Assembly: GCF_000401215.1 (NCBI RefSeq)
Contig: NZ_ASRV01000150.1
Span: 1-64,000, forward strand
DNA length: 64,000 bases
Direction of reading: 5' to 3'
Source: Clostridium sartagoforme AAU1
GTDB taxonomy: Bacteria; Bacillota; Clostridia; Clostridiales; Clostridiaceae
Below, piece by piece: positions 28,355 to 36,997 of this stretch (the first letter of the stretch is position 1; every line of letters starts with the position of its first letter). Both the position numbers and the translations under genes were made by a program. A model generated the notes under the pieces. It did not search any database and had not been told where the DNA came from. It saw nothing but the letters and a program-made list of their open reading frames with translations.

Positions 28355-28650
28355 TTTATTAAATTTATTGCCTGATCTAAGGCCTTCGCTCCATCTATTG
28401 TTCCATATATCCTCATATCAATTACTCCTAGTGGCTTCCCATCAAAACTATTTTGTATGTCTTTTACTGCAAATTTTAACTGTGGTGCTACAAGTACTAC
28501 ATCAACATCTTCCTTAGTATTCTTTGCTTCAGTGCTAGATAATGCCCATATTCTTGCTTCCATATTTCTTTCTAATGCAACCTTTTTCATTTTTTCTACA
28601 AGAATTGATGTAGACATTCCTGCATTACAAACTAATAAAATGTTCATCAT
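28351..28650 (-). CDS. PTS lactose/cellobiose-type IIB
   Basis: Phosphotransfer subunit of 99 residues. The phosphocysteine is C8 in the P-loop VCNAGMSTSILV; DVVLVAPQLKFAV and GKPLGVIDMRIYGTIDG complete the fold. It passes phosphate from the IIA at 28652 to sugar bound by the IIC at 29707. Ends by overlapping the DUF4127 start codon; begins 1 bp after the IIA stop region. Confidence 0.93.
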   Translation of the reverse strand: MMNILLVCNAGMSTSILVEKMKKVALERNMEARIWALSSTEAKNTKEDVDVVLVAPQLKFAVKDIQNSFDGKPLGVIDMRIYGTIDGAKALDQAINLIK

Positions 28651-28651
28651 A

Positions 28652-28960
28652 TTATAAAGCCTCCTTATATAAATGCATAAATTTTTGTGCTAATATCTTA
28701 ACCAGTTCTGCATTCATAAGCTGATCTTCTGCGTGTATAAGCAATAGAGATATATTAAGTGGATCTCCTGAAGCCTCCATTTGCACAAGTTCCATATGCT
28801 TTTTATGTCCTTGTACCAAATAATTATCAGCTTCCTCAAACATTTCCTCTAAAAGGTCGAAATCTTTGTTTTCACATTTATTTATTATCTCCATATACTG
28901 TGACTTTGCTGCTCCTACATTAGATATTATTTCAAATGCACTAAGCTCATTATTCTCCAT
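28652..28960 (-). CDS. PTS lactose/cellobiose-type IIA
   Basis: Trimeric all-helical phosphocarrier of 102 residues. The phosphohistidine is H76 in LLLIHAEDQLM, and the buried metal-site Asp is D80 or a neighbour. The N-terminus FEIISNVGAAKSQYMEIIN is typical. The gene overlaps the end of the HAD gene by 11 bp, showing tight operon coupling. Confidence 0.93.
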   Translation of the reverse strand: MENNELSAFEIISNVGAAKSQYMEIINKCENKDFDLLEEMFEEADNYLVQGHKKHMELVQMEASGDPLNISLLLIHAEDQLMNAELVKILAQKFMHLYKEAL

Positions 28961-29714
28961 AAATATTCTCCTTAACTATATTTTTTAAAACTTCTTTTAT
29001 AGAAGGCATATAAAAATCTGCATTTCCAAGATTATGTTTACCTATAAAATATGATGTCTTTGAGTGTTTGAACATAGAACAATCACTTTCAGAATCTCCT
29101 ATAGATATTATTTCTGCATTTGGATATATTTCTTTAAGTGCCTTTCCCTTAGAAACACCCTTGGGAATTATTTCTAATGTCTTATCTGAAGTTTTAATTG
29201 CATCAACATCATCAAAATTTTCTTCAATATATCTTCTAACATTATTTATTTCATTGCTATCCCCAATCATAAGAAATATTATTACTGGCTGATAGTAAAT
29301 AACCTCTGTAAAGTCATCTAATATATTAGATGAATTATAGAATTCTCTTGGAAAATCAGCACCTCTTTCATTATGCCAGTATCTATTACTTATAGTATTT
29401 AGTTCCACTCTAAGATTTCTTTCCTTTATATATTCATATATCTTAAGAGCTGTTTTCTTATTTAATATTCTTCCTTTAATACTATTGTCATCCTGTAGCA
29501 CAGCACCATTTTGAGAAATTCTATATTTTATATTTAAATCATATTTTTGAGCTATATGAATTATATCGTGATCCAATCTTCCAGTTACCACCACTACCTC
29601 GTAACCATCATCTTGTAAAACTTTAAGTAGGTTAAGAGTTTCTTGTCCTCCTATTATCTCATTCATTTCATTGATTAATGTGCCATCTAAATCTAGTGCT
29701 AAAACTTTAGTCAT
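28950..29714 (-). CDS. HAD-superfamily (Cof-type) phosphatase
   Basis: Cytosolic phosphatase of 254 residues with motif I LALDLDGTLI (nucleophile Asp near residue 7), motif II VVVTGR, motif III Lys in KGVSKGKAL and motif IV IGDSESDCSMF. The C2 cap suits a sugar-phosphate substrate. It lies inside the PTS operon, overlapping the IIC gene start by 8 bp and the IIA gene by 11 bp, so it likely acts on the imported sugar phosphate or a derivative. Confidence 0.88.
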   Translation of the reverse strand: MTKVLALDLDGTLINEMNEIIGGQETLNLLKVLQDDGYEVVVVTGRLDHDIIHIAQKYDLNIKYRISQNGAVLQDDNSIKGRILNKKTALKIYEYIKERNLRVELNTISNRYWHNERGADFPREFYNSSNILDDFTEVIYYQPVIIFLMIGDSNEINNVRRYIEENFDDVDAIKTSDKTLEIIPKGVSKGKALKEIYPNAEIISIGDSESDCSMFKHSKTSYFIGKHNLGNADFYMPSIKEVLKNIVKENIYGE

Positions 29715-30990
29715 TATCTATCATCCTTTGCTTGTTTGTTATTGCCACGAAAGGCATATATATTAATACTGATATTATTAAAATGATTACAGCTATTAAT
29801 GCTGATACTATATGTCCACCTGTAGCAAAGAAAGCACTTAAAACTGGTGGTGTCGTCCATGGAACCAATATATAAGTATGAGCCATTACTCCTAATGATG
29901 TTGTCAAGGTTCCTATTGCAAGTCCTACAAAAGTAGATAAGATCATTGGAATTATTAATATTGGGTTCATCACAACTGGAAGTCCAAACATTATCGGTTC
30001 TGAAATATTAAATAATGCTGGTATAAACCCTATCTTAGCAATTTTTCTATAATCTTCCCTACGAGATACTATAAAAATTGCAATAATAAGAGCAATCATA
30101 TTTCCTGCGCCCCCCATAAATGCAACTGAATCTAAGAAAGGCTTAGTCATAATTGCTTGTAACGCTTGTCCAGCCGATGCTGCCTCAGCATTCTGTGTTA
30201 ATGAAACAAGATATATTGGCTCTAAAATAGGATTAAAAATAAAGGCGGAATGTATTCCTAATCCCCAAAGCAACATATAAAGCAAATAAATTACTCCTAA
30301 ACCAAATGTAGAATTAACAACATTTGTGAAAGGTGTTTGTATAGACTTAAATATAAGATCATTTAAAGGAAGTTCAAAGTAATTTGTAAACATCTTTAAG
30401 GTTCCAAATATTAGTAAAGTTATAATAACAGGTATTAATTTATTAAAAGATCTTGAAATTGATGGTGGTACACTATCTGGCATTTTTATAATCAAGGCAT
30501 CAATATTTGATAACCCTCTTATAATTTCTACAGTTGCTATTGCAGAAATAAAAGCCATAAACATGGCAGCAGCTCCAGTATAATAAGTGTTTATATATTC
30601 TATTCCTAAATTTCCATCAAAATTTATTGGCATTAATATGAAAAGTACTACAACTGCTATAGATGGTGTAATTGAAGTCTCGGATTTATAATGTTCTGCT
30701 AAGGATTTAGAAGTTGTAAATGTTAAAAGTATTGCCATTATAGACATAGTTGCAGGAACTATAGAAGCTCCTAGCTCTGTAAGTTTAGTAAATGGCATTC
30801 CAAAAAGTTTATTTGTAAAACCATTTTCTCCAATAAATACGTTATTTATAAGTATAAAGAAAGATCCTGCAATCATAATAGGAAGTATTGCCACAAAACC
30901 ATCTCTTATTGCAGATAAATACTTATTAGAAGCAAGTTTATTTGCTATAGGAAGAAAGATCTCTTCAATTTTATTCATAAATTTATTCAT
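29707..30990 (-). CDS. PTS lactose/cellobiose-type IIC permease (CelB-like)
   Basis: Membrane permease of 427 residues with about ten hydrophobic segments. Typical blocks are AIRDGFVAILPIMIAGSFFILINN at the N-terminus, GLGIHSAFIFNPILEPIY and FNISEPIMFGLPVVMNP, the last being the conserved sugar-binding region of the Lac family. This family usually imports beta-linked disaccharides (cellobiose, chitobiose, lactose), which matters for the operon's substrate. 7 bp downstream of nanE. Confidence 0.92.
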   Translation of the reverse strand: MNKFMNKIEEIFLPIANKLASNKYLSAIRDGFVAILPIMIAGSFFILINNVFIGENGFTNKLFGMPFTKLTELGASIVPATMSIMAILLTFTTSKSLAEHYKSETSITPSIAVVVLFILMPINFDGNLGIEYINTYYTGAAAMFMAFISAIATVEIIRGLSNIDALIIKMPDSVPPSISRSFNKLIPVIITLLIFGTLKMFTNYFELPLNDLIFKSIQTPFTNVVNSTFGLGVIYLLYMLLWGLGIHSAFIFNPILEPIYLVSLTQNAEAASAGQALQAIMTKPFLDSVAFMGGAGNMIALIIAIFIVSRREDYRKIAKIGFIPALFNISEPIMFGLPVVMNPILIIPMILSTFVGLAIGTLTTSLGVMAHTYILVPWTTPPVLSAFFATGGHIVSALIAVIILIISVLIYMPFVAITNKQRMIDND

Positions 30991-30997
30991 AATATTT

Positions 30998-31684
30998 CTA
31001 CTCTCCTATCTTTTTTATCTCATTAATAAATTTCTCAGTTATAACTTTCGGACGAGTTATAATAGATCCAACTACCACACTATAGCATCCAAGTTCAAGT
31101 ACGCGTTTAGCCTTTTCAGGTGTATCTATATTTCCTTCTGCAATAACCGGCTTCGAAACTGAATTAATAATATTTCTTATAAGTTCAAAGTCATTTGTAT
31201 CTATATGAATACCTTTACTTTGAACTGTGTATCCTACTAATGTAGTTCCTATAAAATCAAAACCTATTTTATCAGCGTAAATAGCTTCATCATAAGTAGA
31301 ACAATCTGCCATAAGTAATACATTGCCATATTTTTCTCTAATTTTATCAATGAATTCTTTCAAAGTAATATTACCAGGTCTTAATCGGTCTGTTGCGTCC
31401 AAAGCTATAATATCTACTCCTACTTCAATAAGCTCATCTATTTCTGTCATTGTTGGAGTAATATAAATATCACTATTTTCATAATCCCTTTTAACTATTC
31501 CTATAATTGGAACATCAACATTTCTTTTTATTTCTAATATATCCTGATTAGAATTAGCTCTAATCCCTACCGCTCCTCCTTGTACTGCTGCTTTAGCCAT
31601 TCTCCCCATAATAAAAGATGAATGAAGTGGTTCATCTTCTAATGCTTGGCAAGATACTATTAGCCCTTTATTAATATTTTTCAT
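30998..31684 (-). CDS. nanE: N-acetylmannosamine-6-phosphate 2-epimerase
   Basis: Converts ManNAc-6-P to GlcNAc-6-P, feeding NagA and NagB. The 228-residue TIM barrel shows [27 protein letters not shown], the substrate Lys in [21 protein letters not shown] and [32 protein letters not shown]. It heads the operon; no nanA, nanK or sialic acid transporter is present nearby, so the operon probably handles ManNAc or a ManNAc-containing sugar rather than sialic acid. Preceded by GGGGG. Confidence 0.93.
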   Translation of the reverse strand: MKNINKGLIVSCQALEDEPLHSSFIMGRMAKAAVQGGAVGIRANSNQDILEIKRNVDVPIIGIVKRDYENSDIYITPTMTEIDELIEVGVDIIALDATDRLRPGNITLKEFIDKIREKYGNVLLMADCSTYDEAIYADKIGFDFIGTTLVGYTVQSKGIHIDTNDFELIRNIINSVSKPVIAEGNIDTPEKAKRVLELGCYSVVVGSIITRPKVITEKFINEIKKIGE

Positions 31685-31735
31685 ATTATTCCCCCTATTA
31701 TTTTACATAATAAAAAAGTACTTTTTCTTGAATTC

Positions 31736-31764
31736 ATTTTAAGTTGTCCTGTATTTATTTTCAA
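31736..31764 (-). promoter_or_regulatory. Promoter of the nanE-PTS operon
   Basis: On the minus strand TTGAAA (31759-31764) and TAAAAT (31736-31741) are separated by exactly 17 bp, 52 bp upstream of the nanE start codon. Confidence 0.6.
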
Positions 31765-31778
31765 TTGATATCATTCAT

Positions 31779-31796
31779 TTAGAAACTACTTTCTAA
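31779..31796. promoter_or_regulatory. Palindromic operator candidate upstream of nanE
   Basis: TTAGAAA and TTTCTAA are separated by CTAC, a perfect 7-bp dyad centred about 24 bp upstream of the -35 box. It is a plausible site for the RpiR regulator encoded at the other end of the operon. A related but imperfect TTAGAACTTACTTCTA occurs near 62675, upstream of the second rpiR gene. Confidence 0.5.
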
Positions 31797-31864
31797 CAAA
31801 GTTAAAAAAGCTCCATACTTTATATATAAAATAAAAATATAGTGAAATTAAATTCAGAAAAAAC

Positions 31865-31907
31865 AAATAAGGATATTCCATTTTTATATAATAGAATATC
31901 CTTATTT
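31865..31907 (-). terminator. Terminator of the MFS gene
   Basis: AAATAAGGATATTC and its exact complement form a 14-bp stem ending in TTTG TTTTTTC on the minus strand; just downstream of the MFS stop. Confidence 0.8.
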
Positions 31908-31912
31908 CTAAT

Positions 31913-33079
31913 TTATATGGTCTTTTTAATTATAATTATCTCAGTAATACAAATTAATACTCCTACAATACCAACCATTATAAATGATAACTCTAAATAA
32001 ACTCTATCTCCTATGAACCCACATATAGGAAATAAAATTATCATCATTATAGAATAAAACATACTTTCAACCGAAATAATTGTTGCCCTTTGATTTGATT
32101 CCACCATAGAATTTATCAAATTACTACTTATCGGTTGAAGTATTGATGTTAAAAATCCTATTCCTAAGAAAAATACTATAGATAAATTCCCTTTGCCAAT
32201 TCCCATAAAAATTGTAAATACACTTATACTAATTGAAATCATTATCCATCCTAAAGATTTATATTTCTTATATATTTTACTGCTTAAAATAGCTCCTAAA
32301 GATGAAAATATTCCATTAAATAAAAATATTATAGAAATACTAATCCTTGAATATTCCATATCATTAAATAATTGTTGCCCATAAAAATAAATGATTGCTG
32401 AAAAAGTATATATCAATGGAAAAAATATTAATATATTAAGAAGCCTTTTATTATTTTTAACTATATCTATAGATTGCCTTAAATGATTAATAATATTAAT
32501 ACTTTGATTTTCTTTTCTTATAACATCTACTTCAATAAACCTAGTAGAAAGAACTAATGATATTGATCCTATAACAACTGCTGTAATATAGCTAATAGAA
32601 AAATCTATTTGTGAAAGAATTCCTCCTATAAATACTGCCAACCCTTGTGATACCTCTATTATTAAGTTTATTTTTCCATTAACCTTTAAGAATTCTTCTT
32701 CTCTATCTAGCTTTTTAAGAGTATCATAAATTAATGCTTCTTCTGACCCTGAATTTAAGTTATATCCCCAAGCTGATAATATAAATCCTATTGCGAATCC
32801 CATAAAAGAATTAGAAAATAACATAATAATTGCAGAAATTAATGAGGTTATCCTCCCTATTATAATTATCTTCTTTCTCCCAAATAAATCAGCTAAAGCC
32901 CCTGTTGGTATTTCCGAAAGAAATCCAGTTATATGAAATATCCCTTCAAGCAACCCTATTTGAGCTAAGGTCATACCTTTAAATCCTAAGTATAATACCC
33001 ATATTGCAGATGTTATATCAAAGGCTGAAAAAAACTTATATATATAATCATTTTTAATATTTACACTTAATCTATTCAT
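31913..33079 (-). CDS. MFS transporter
   Basis: Integral membrane transporter of 388 residues with about twelve hydrophobic segments. The loop 2-3 motif A is clear as GALADLFGRKKIIIIGR. The overall pattern fits the drug/H+ antiporter type, but the substrate is unknown. ATG is preceded by TTTGGAGTTG. Stands alone between the nanE operon promoter region and a long upstream gap that contains a small reading frame at 33170-33301. Confidence 0.85.
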   Translation of the reverse strand: MNRLSVNIKNDYIYKFFSAFDITSAIWVLYLGFKGMTLAQIGLLEGIFHITGFLSEIPTGALADLFGRKKIIIIGRITSLISAIIMLFSNSFMGFAIGFILSAWGYNLNSGSEEALIYDTLKKLDREEEFLKVNGKINLIIEVSQGLAVFIGGILSQIDFSISYITAVVIGSISLVLSTRFIEVDVIRKENQSINIINHLRQSIDIVKNNKRLLNILIFFPLIYTFSAIIYFYGQQLFNDMEYSRISISIIFLFNGIFSSLGAILSSKIYKKYKSLGWIMISISISVFTIFMGIGKGNLSIVFFLGIGFLTSILQPISSNLINSMVESNQRATIISVESMFYSIMMIILFPICGFIGDRVYLELSFIMVGIVGVLICITEIIIIKKTI

Positions 33080-33169
33080 TTAAATCAACTCCAAATCTTA
33101 TATTTTTATGCATAATAAAAGACCCTATAAAAAAATGGGCCTGATTGGAGTTACTATATATATTACAAG

Positions 33170-33301
33170 TTATAGAATAGTTCCTTGTAATTCCCTACTA
33201 AAAAAGGGCATAGTAATCCAATTTTCAAAAAATACTGCTGTTTTTGAAATTGAACTACTAGATAATATCTCAAATTTTATTCCCTTTGTAGAAAACTTCA
33301 T
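33170..33301 (-). CDS. Small reading frame upstream of the MFS gene
   Basis: A 43-codon frame, starting MKFSTKG and ending LQGTIL, preceded by a good GGGAGG site. The first seven residues match the usual start of Rrf2-family regulators, but the rest does not, so it may be a leader peptide, a truncated regulator remnant or chance. It lies 90 bp upstream of the MFS start codon on the same strand. Confidence 0.3.
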   Translation of the reverse strand: MKFSTKGIKFEILSSSSISKTAVFFENWITMPFFSRELQGTIL

Positions 33302-33558
33302 GGATCTATTCCTCCCTTCTTACTTTAAATATAATATATTAATAATATATCATATATCTCTATATATCAAGTTACTTTTATTCTTCATAATCAACAAGCG
33401 ATTTAAAATAATTTAAAATATATTGATTCCTTAACTTAAAATAGATTGCTTTATAGTTCAATACTTTTTAAGATGATGTTAATTTCAACTTATGCTATAA
33501 TGTAATAAAATTATTCACATTAGAAGGTGAAATTAAAATATAATTTAGAGGTGAGTAC

Positions 33559-34401
33559 ATGACTACAAATTTTATATCAAAGGCAGATAATTTATTTAAA
33601 GAGACATTAAATGATATTCTTGCAAATGGAGTAAGCACTGAAGGTCACAAGGTAAGACCAAAGTATAAAGATGGTACCCCTGCACATACAATATATATAA
33701 ATCAAGTTGTTGAAAAATATGATATTTCTAAGGGAGATTTTCCTATTACCACCTTAAGACCTGTAGCATGGAAGTCAGGCATTAAAGAAATTTTATGGAT
33801 ATATCAGAAGGCATCTAATGAACTTTCAGTATTAGAGGAAATGGGTATTAATTGGTGGAGAGACTGGGAAGTTAATGATACAGGAACAATCGGTCAAAGA
33901 TATGGTGCTACTGTAAAGAAATATGATTTAATGACTAGATTACTAGATGGATTAAAAAATGAACCTTATACTAGAAGACATATTATAGATTTATATCAGT
34001 ATGCAGATTTCGAAGAAACTCCTGGCTTAAATCCTTGTGCTTTTCTTACTGTTTGGTCTGTTAGAGATGAATATCTTGATGTAACACTTCACCAAAGAAG
34101 TTCTGATTATTGTACAGCAGGACATATAAATAAGATCCAATATGTTGCCTTAATGATGATGGTAGCAAGACATGTTGGATTAAAGCCTGGTGTATTTATG
34201 CACGTTGTAGATAACTTACATATTTATGATAGACATGTAGAACAAGCAAAAGAATTAATAGAAAGAACTCCTAGTAACAAACACCCTCAATTAATACTTA
34301 AAGAAGGTAAGACAAATTTCTACGATTTTACTATTAATGATTTTGAAATAGTCGATTACGAACCTGTTAAACCACAACTAAAATTTGAATTGGGGATATA
34401 A
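33559..34401 (+). CDS. thyA: Thymidylate synthase
   Basis: Methylates dUMP to dTMP with methylene-tetrahydrofolate. The 280 residues include the nucleophile C160 in GLNPCAFLTVW, the phosphate-binding HQRSSDYCTAGHIN and the C-terminal VKPQLKFELGI. It has PCA rather than PCH after the nucleophile and HIN rather than PFN, placing it with the divergent phage phi3T/Bacillus ThyA-like branch. Preceded by AGAGGTGAG. folA follows after 4 bp, a classic coupling because ThyA oxidises the cofactor that FolA regenerates. Confidence 0.93.
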   Translation: MTTNFISKADNLFKETLNDILANGVSTEGHKVRPKYKDGTPAHTIYINQVVEKYDISKGDFPITTLRPVAWKSGIKEILWIYQKASNELSVLEEMGINWWRDWEVNDTGTIGQRYGATVKKYDLMTRLLDGLKNEPYTRRHIIDLYQYADFEETPGLNPCAFLTVWSVRDEYLDVTLHQRSSDYCTAGHINKIQYVALMMMVARHVGLKPGVFMHVVDNLHIYDRHVEQAKELIERTPSNKHPQLILKEGKTNFYDFTINDFEIVDYEPVKPQLKFELGI

Positions 34402-34405
34402 TATT

Positions 34406-34888
34406 ATGATAAGCTTAATAGTTGCAATGGATAAAAATAATGGAATTGGAAATAAAAATAAGTTACTTGCTCATATTTCTGAAGACTTAAGGTACTTTAA
34501 AAAAGTAACTGATGGTCATACAATTGTAATGGGATATAACACATATATGTCATTACCTAAAAGGCCATTACCTAATAGAAGAAATATTGTTCTTACTACT
34601 AAAGATATAAAATTAGAAGGTGCTTTAGTAGTTAATTCTATAGAAGACTTATTAAAATTATTAAATACGGAAGATGAAACTTTTATATGTGGTGGTGCTA
34701 GCATTTATGATCAAATGCTTTCATATGCAGATAAGCTTTATATAACTCATATTTTTGCTGAATTCGAAGCTGACACATATTTCCCAGGAATTACGGAAGA
34801 TTGGGAAATATCACAAAGTATTTGCCATAAGGAAAATATAAATCATAAATATCCTCATGTATTTACTATCTATACCAAAAAATCTTAA
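34406..34888 (+). CDS. folA: Dihydrofolate reductase
   Basis: Reduces dihydrofolate to tetrahydrofolate with NADPH. The 160 residues start MISLIVAMDKNNGIGNKNKLLAHISEDLRYFK, with the catalytic acidic residue in that first substrate helix, VMGYNTYMSLPKRPLPNRRNIVLT and the FICGGASIYDQ NADPH loop. ATG 34406 follows GGGGATA and lies 4 bp after the thyA stop. Confidence 0.95.
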   Translation: MISLIVAMDKNNGIGNKNKLLAHISEDLRYFKKVTDGHTIVMGYNTYMSLPKRPLPNRRNIVLTTKDIKLEGALVVNSIEDLLKLLNTEDETFICGGASIYDQMLSYADKLYITHIFAEFEADTYFPGITEDWEISQSICHKENINHKYPHVFTIYTKKS

Positions 34889-34946
34889 TATATTTTTAAA
34901 CTTAATATTCATAGAATTTAATTTCTATATATTAATAAAAAGAAAA

Positions 34947-34985
34947 CGAGGGCATTCCATAAGGAATTCCCTCGCTTTCTTTGTC
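34947..34985 (+). terminator. Terminator of thyA-folA
   Basis: CGAGGGCATTCC pairs with GGAATTCCCTCG around a short loop, followed by CTTTCTTTGT. Confidence 0.8.
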
Positions 34986-35071
34986 CTATTGTATGTTAAT
35001 CCTATTGAAGAGTAACCTTTACTAAATAAATATTATATATTTATAAAACATTTATTTTTGTTCATTACATT

Positions 35072-35101
35072 AAAAAAACCCTTCTCTTGGTTAGAAAGGC
35101 C
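35072..35101 (-). terminator. Terminator of the SRP RNA gene
   Basis: On the minus strand CCTTTCTAACCAAGAGAAGG folds into a short hairpin followed by GTTTTTTT. Confidence 0.75.
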
Positions 35102-35111
35102 TAAAATTAAA

Positions 35112-35375
35112 ACCGTGCACCTAGCTTTGACAGTAACTTATAGGCGTTACTATGTAGTTAGCTCTGGCAAGATTTATCCATATCACACGCAGTAATCGCT
35201 TATCGCTGCTTCCTTCCGGACCTGACGAGGTTCACGCACTTACGTCGTATGGGACCTTACCATCAACACCACTTGCATAGGCAGACCCTACAAGTTAAAG
35301 CCTAGGCTAGGAATTCAACCCCGCTATAGCGGATTGCGGGTTACAGGGCACCGCTGACTCCCCATCTAGCACGGC
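35112..35375 (-). ncRNA. ffs: Signal recognition particle RNA, long Gram-positive form
   Basis: About 264 nt with the universal SRP domain read on the minus strand: GTGAACCTCGTCAGGTCC, then GGAAGGAAGCAGCG, the tetraloop region bound by Ffh. The 5' part contains GTGCTAGATGGGGAG and GTGCCCTGTAACCCGC, typical of the Alu-like domain of Bacillus and Clostridium scRNA. The ends GCCGTGC and GCACGGTT pair. It directly follows tRNA-Ser on the same strand, as in other Firmicutes. Confidence 0.95.
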
Positions 35376-35377
35376 TA

Positions 35378-35467
35378 TGGCGGAGAGAAGGGGATTTGAA
35401 CCCCTGATAGAGTTTCCCCTATACACGCTTTCCAGGCGTGCTCCTTCAACCACTCGGACATCTCTCC
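35378..35467 (-). tRNA. tRNA-Ser (anticodon GGA)
   Basis: Acceptor GGAGAGA/TCTCTCC, discriminator G, encoded CCA, anticodon loop CTGGAAA in a 5-bp stem (CACGC/GCGTG), a long class II variable arm and T loop GGTTCAAATCC. The 90 nt including CCA fit a serine tRNA reading UCC/UCU. Confidence 0.96.
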
Positions 35468-35679
35468 ATAATATAGTTATTTAATTTTAACTACTGCTAT
35501 ATATTATCATATACTAATTCATATTGCAACATTTAAAACTTTACCATATTTCTATTGATTATTATTTATTAATTTTTTAAATTTATACTTATATAATAAT
35601 AAACCAAAAGATAAGTAAAGTTACCTATCCTTTGATTATATACAGATTAAATATTATATAGACTTTTTCTTATTACTTA

Positions 35680-36420
35680 CTAAAAAATTAAAATTATTCC
35701 TAACAATACTCCTAATAAACTTACTATTTGAGCTGTTCTTAATCCCATGAACATTAAGCTATCAGTTCTTAGTCCTTCGATAAAAAATCTACCTATTGAA
35801 TATAAAATCATATACCCTCCAAGTATGATTCCATCTTTTCCTTCCTTCTTTTTAAGAAGTACATATACTAATATTAAACAAACTAGTGTATTCCATATTG
35901 ATTCATATAAAAATGTTGGATGATAATAAGTTCCCTTTATCAACATTCCATTTTGAATAAACTCTGGAAACTTGCTTATAAATTCTTTTGATACAGGACC
36001 TCCATGGGCTTCTTGATTCATGAAATTTCCCCATCTGCCTATTGCTTGTGCCAATATAACTCCAGGCATTATAACATCTACATATCTTAAAAAGTTTATC
36101 TTTTTATATCTTGCGAATATATATCCTGATAATAAAGCAGCTATAACCCCTCCATGTATGGCCATTCCACCATTTCTTACATTAATCACATCCATAAATG
36201 AGTGATAATTTTGATATTCAAACGCTACATAGTATAATCTCGCTCCAATTATTGATATTGGAAATGTAACTAAAAATGCATCTATTATAATATCATAATT
36301 TAGTTCTTTTTTCTTAGATAGAATGTATATTAACAGCATTGCTCCTAATACTCCAAGTGATATTATTATTCCATACCATCTTATTTCTAAACCAAATAAT
36401 TCAAAAGCTACTGGATTCAT
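35680..36420 (-). CDS. lgt: Prolipoprotein diacylglyceryl transferase
   Basis: Membrane enzyme that adds diacylglycerol to the lipobox cysteine of prelipoproteins. The 246 residues span about seven transmembrane helices. The Lgt signature GRWGNFMNQEAHGGP is present, as are RNGGMAIHGGVI and HPTFLYESIWN, including the catalytic His/Arg region. Preceded by AGGAGG. Lies between tadA and tRNA-Ser on the same strand. Confidence 0.95.
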   Translation of the reverse strand: MNPVAFELFGLEIRWYGIIISLGVLGAMLLIYILSKKKELNYDIIIDAFLVTFPISIIGARLYYVAFEYQNYHSFMDVINVRNGGMAIHGGVIAALLSGYIFARYKKINFLRYVDVIMPGVILAQAIGRWGNFMNQEAHGGPVSKEFISKFPEFIQNGMLIKGTYYHPTFLYESIWNTLVCLILVYVLLKKKEGKDGIILGGYMILYSIGRFFIEGLRTDSLMFMGLRTAQIVSLLGVLLGIILIF

Positions 36421-36531
36421 CCTCTTTCCTCCTCTAATAGTAATTATTTTAATTATATTACTTCATAGGTAATTATACCAATTAAATATAAATAAAATAT
36501 AAATAAATTATAAATTTATAAAATATAAAAC

Positions 36532-36975
36532 TTAAGATTTATTTCTTTTTTTCGTAAAAAATGAAGTTAATAAATCACTACATTCTTGACTATAACACCA
36601 CTTTATATCTACATACCAATTAAAAATATCATAATCAATTAAATTTATTACAGATCCGCAAGCCCCCATATCCTTGTTAAAAGTCCCTATAAATACTCTT
36701 GATATTCTACTTTGTGCTATTGCTGATATACACATAGGGCAAGGTTCTAAAGTTACATACATATCACAGCCTGATAATCGCCAATTATTTAACTTTTTAC
36801 AGGCCTCTTCTATTGCTAATATTTCTGCATGAGCTGTTGGCAAACTTAAACTTTCCTTCAAATTATGTTGCCTTGCTATAACTTCACCATTCTTAACTAT
36901 AACTACTCCAACAGGTACTTCTCCCTTATAATATGCAGTTTTTGCTTCTTCTATTGCAATATCCATGTAATCCAT
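36532..36975 (-). CDS. tadA: tRNA-specific adenosine deaminase
   Basis: Deaminates A34 of tRNA-Arg(ACG) to inosine. The 147 residues contain the zinc site HAE (H49, E51) and PCPMC (C79, C82) in the usual deaminase spacing, plus the substrate region GACGSVINL. In Firmicutes tadA sits next to the SRP RNA and dnaX; here lgt and tRNA-Ser lie between tadA and ffs. Confidence 0.95.
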   Translation of the reverse strand: MDYMDIAIEEAKTAYYKGEVPVGVVIVKNGEVIARQHNLKESLSLPTAHAEILAIEEACKKLNNWRLSGCDMYVTLEPCPMCISAIAQSRISRVFIGTFNKDMGACGSVINLIDYDIFNWYVDIKWCYSQECSDLLTSFFTKKRNKS

Positions 36976-36997
36976 ATATTTTCTCCCAATAAAAGAT

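Noticed and set aside
33108-33416. Plus-strand frame of 102 codons in the thyA upstream gap
   Set aside because: No ribosome binding site, hydrophobic low-complexity tail, and the opposite strand holds a better small frame.
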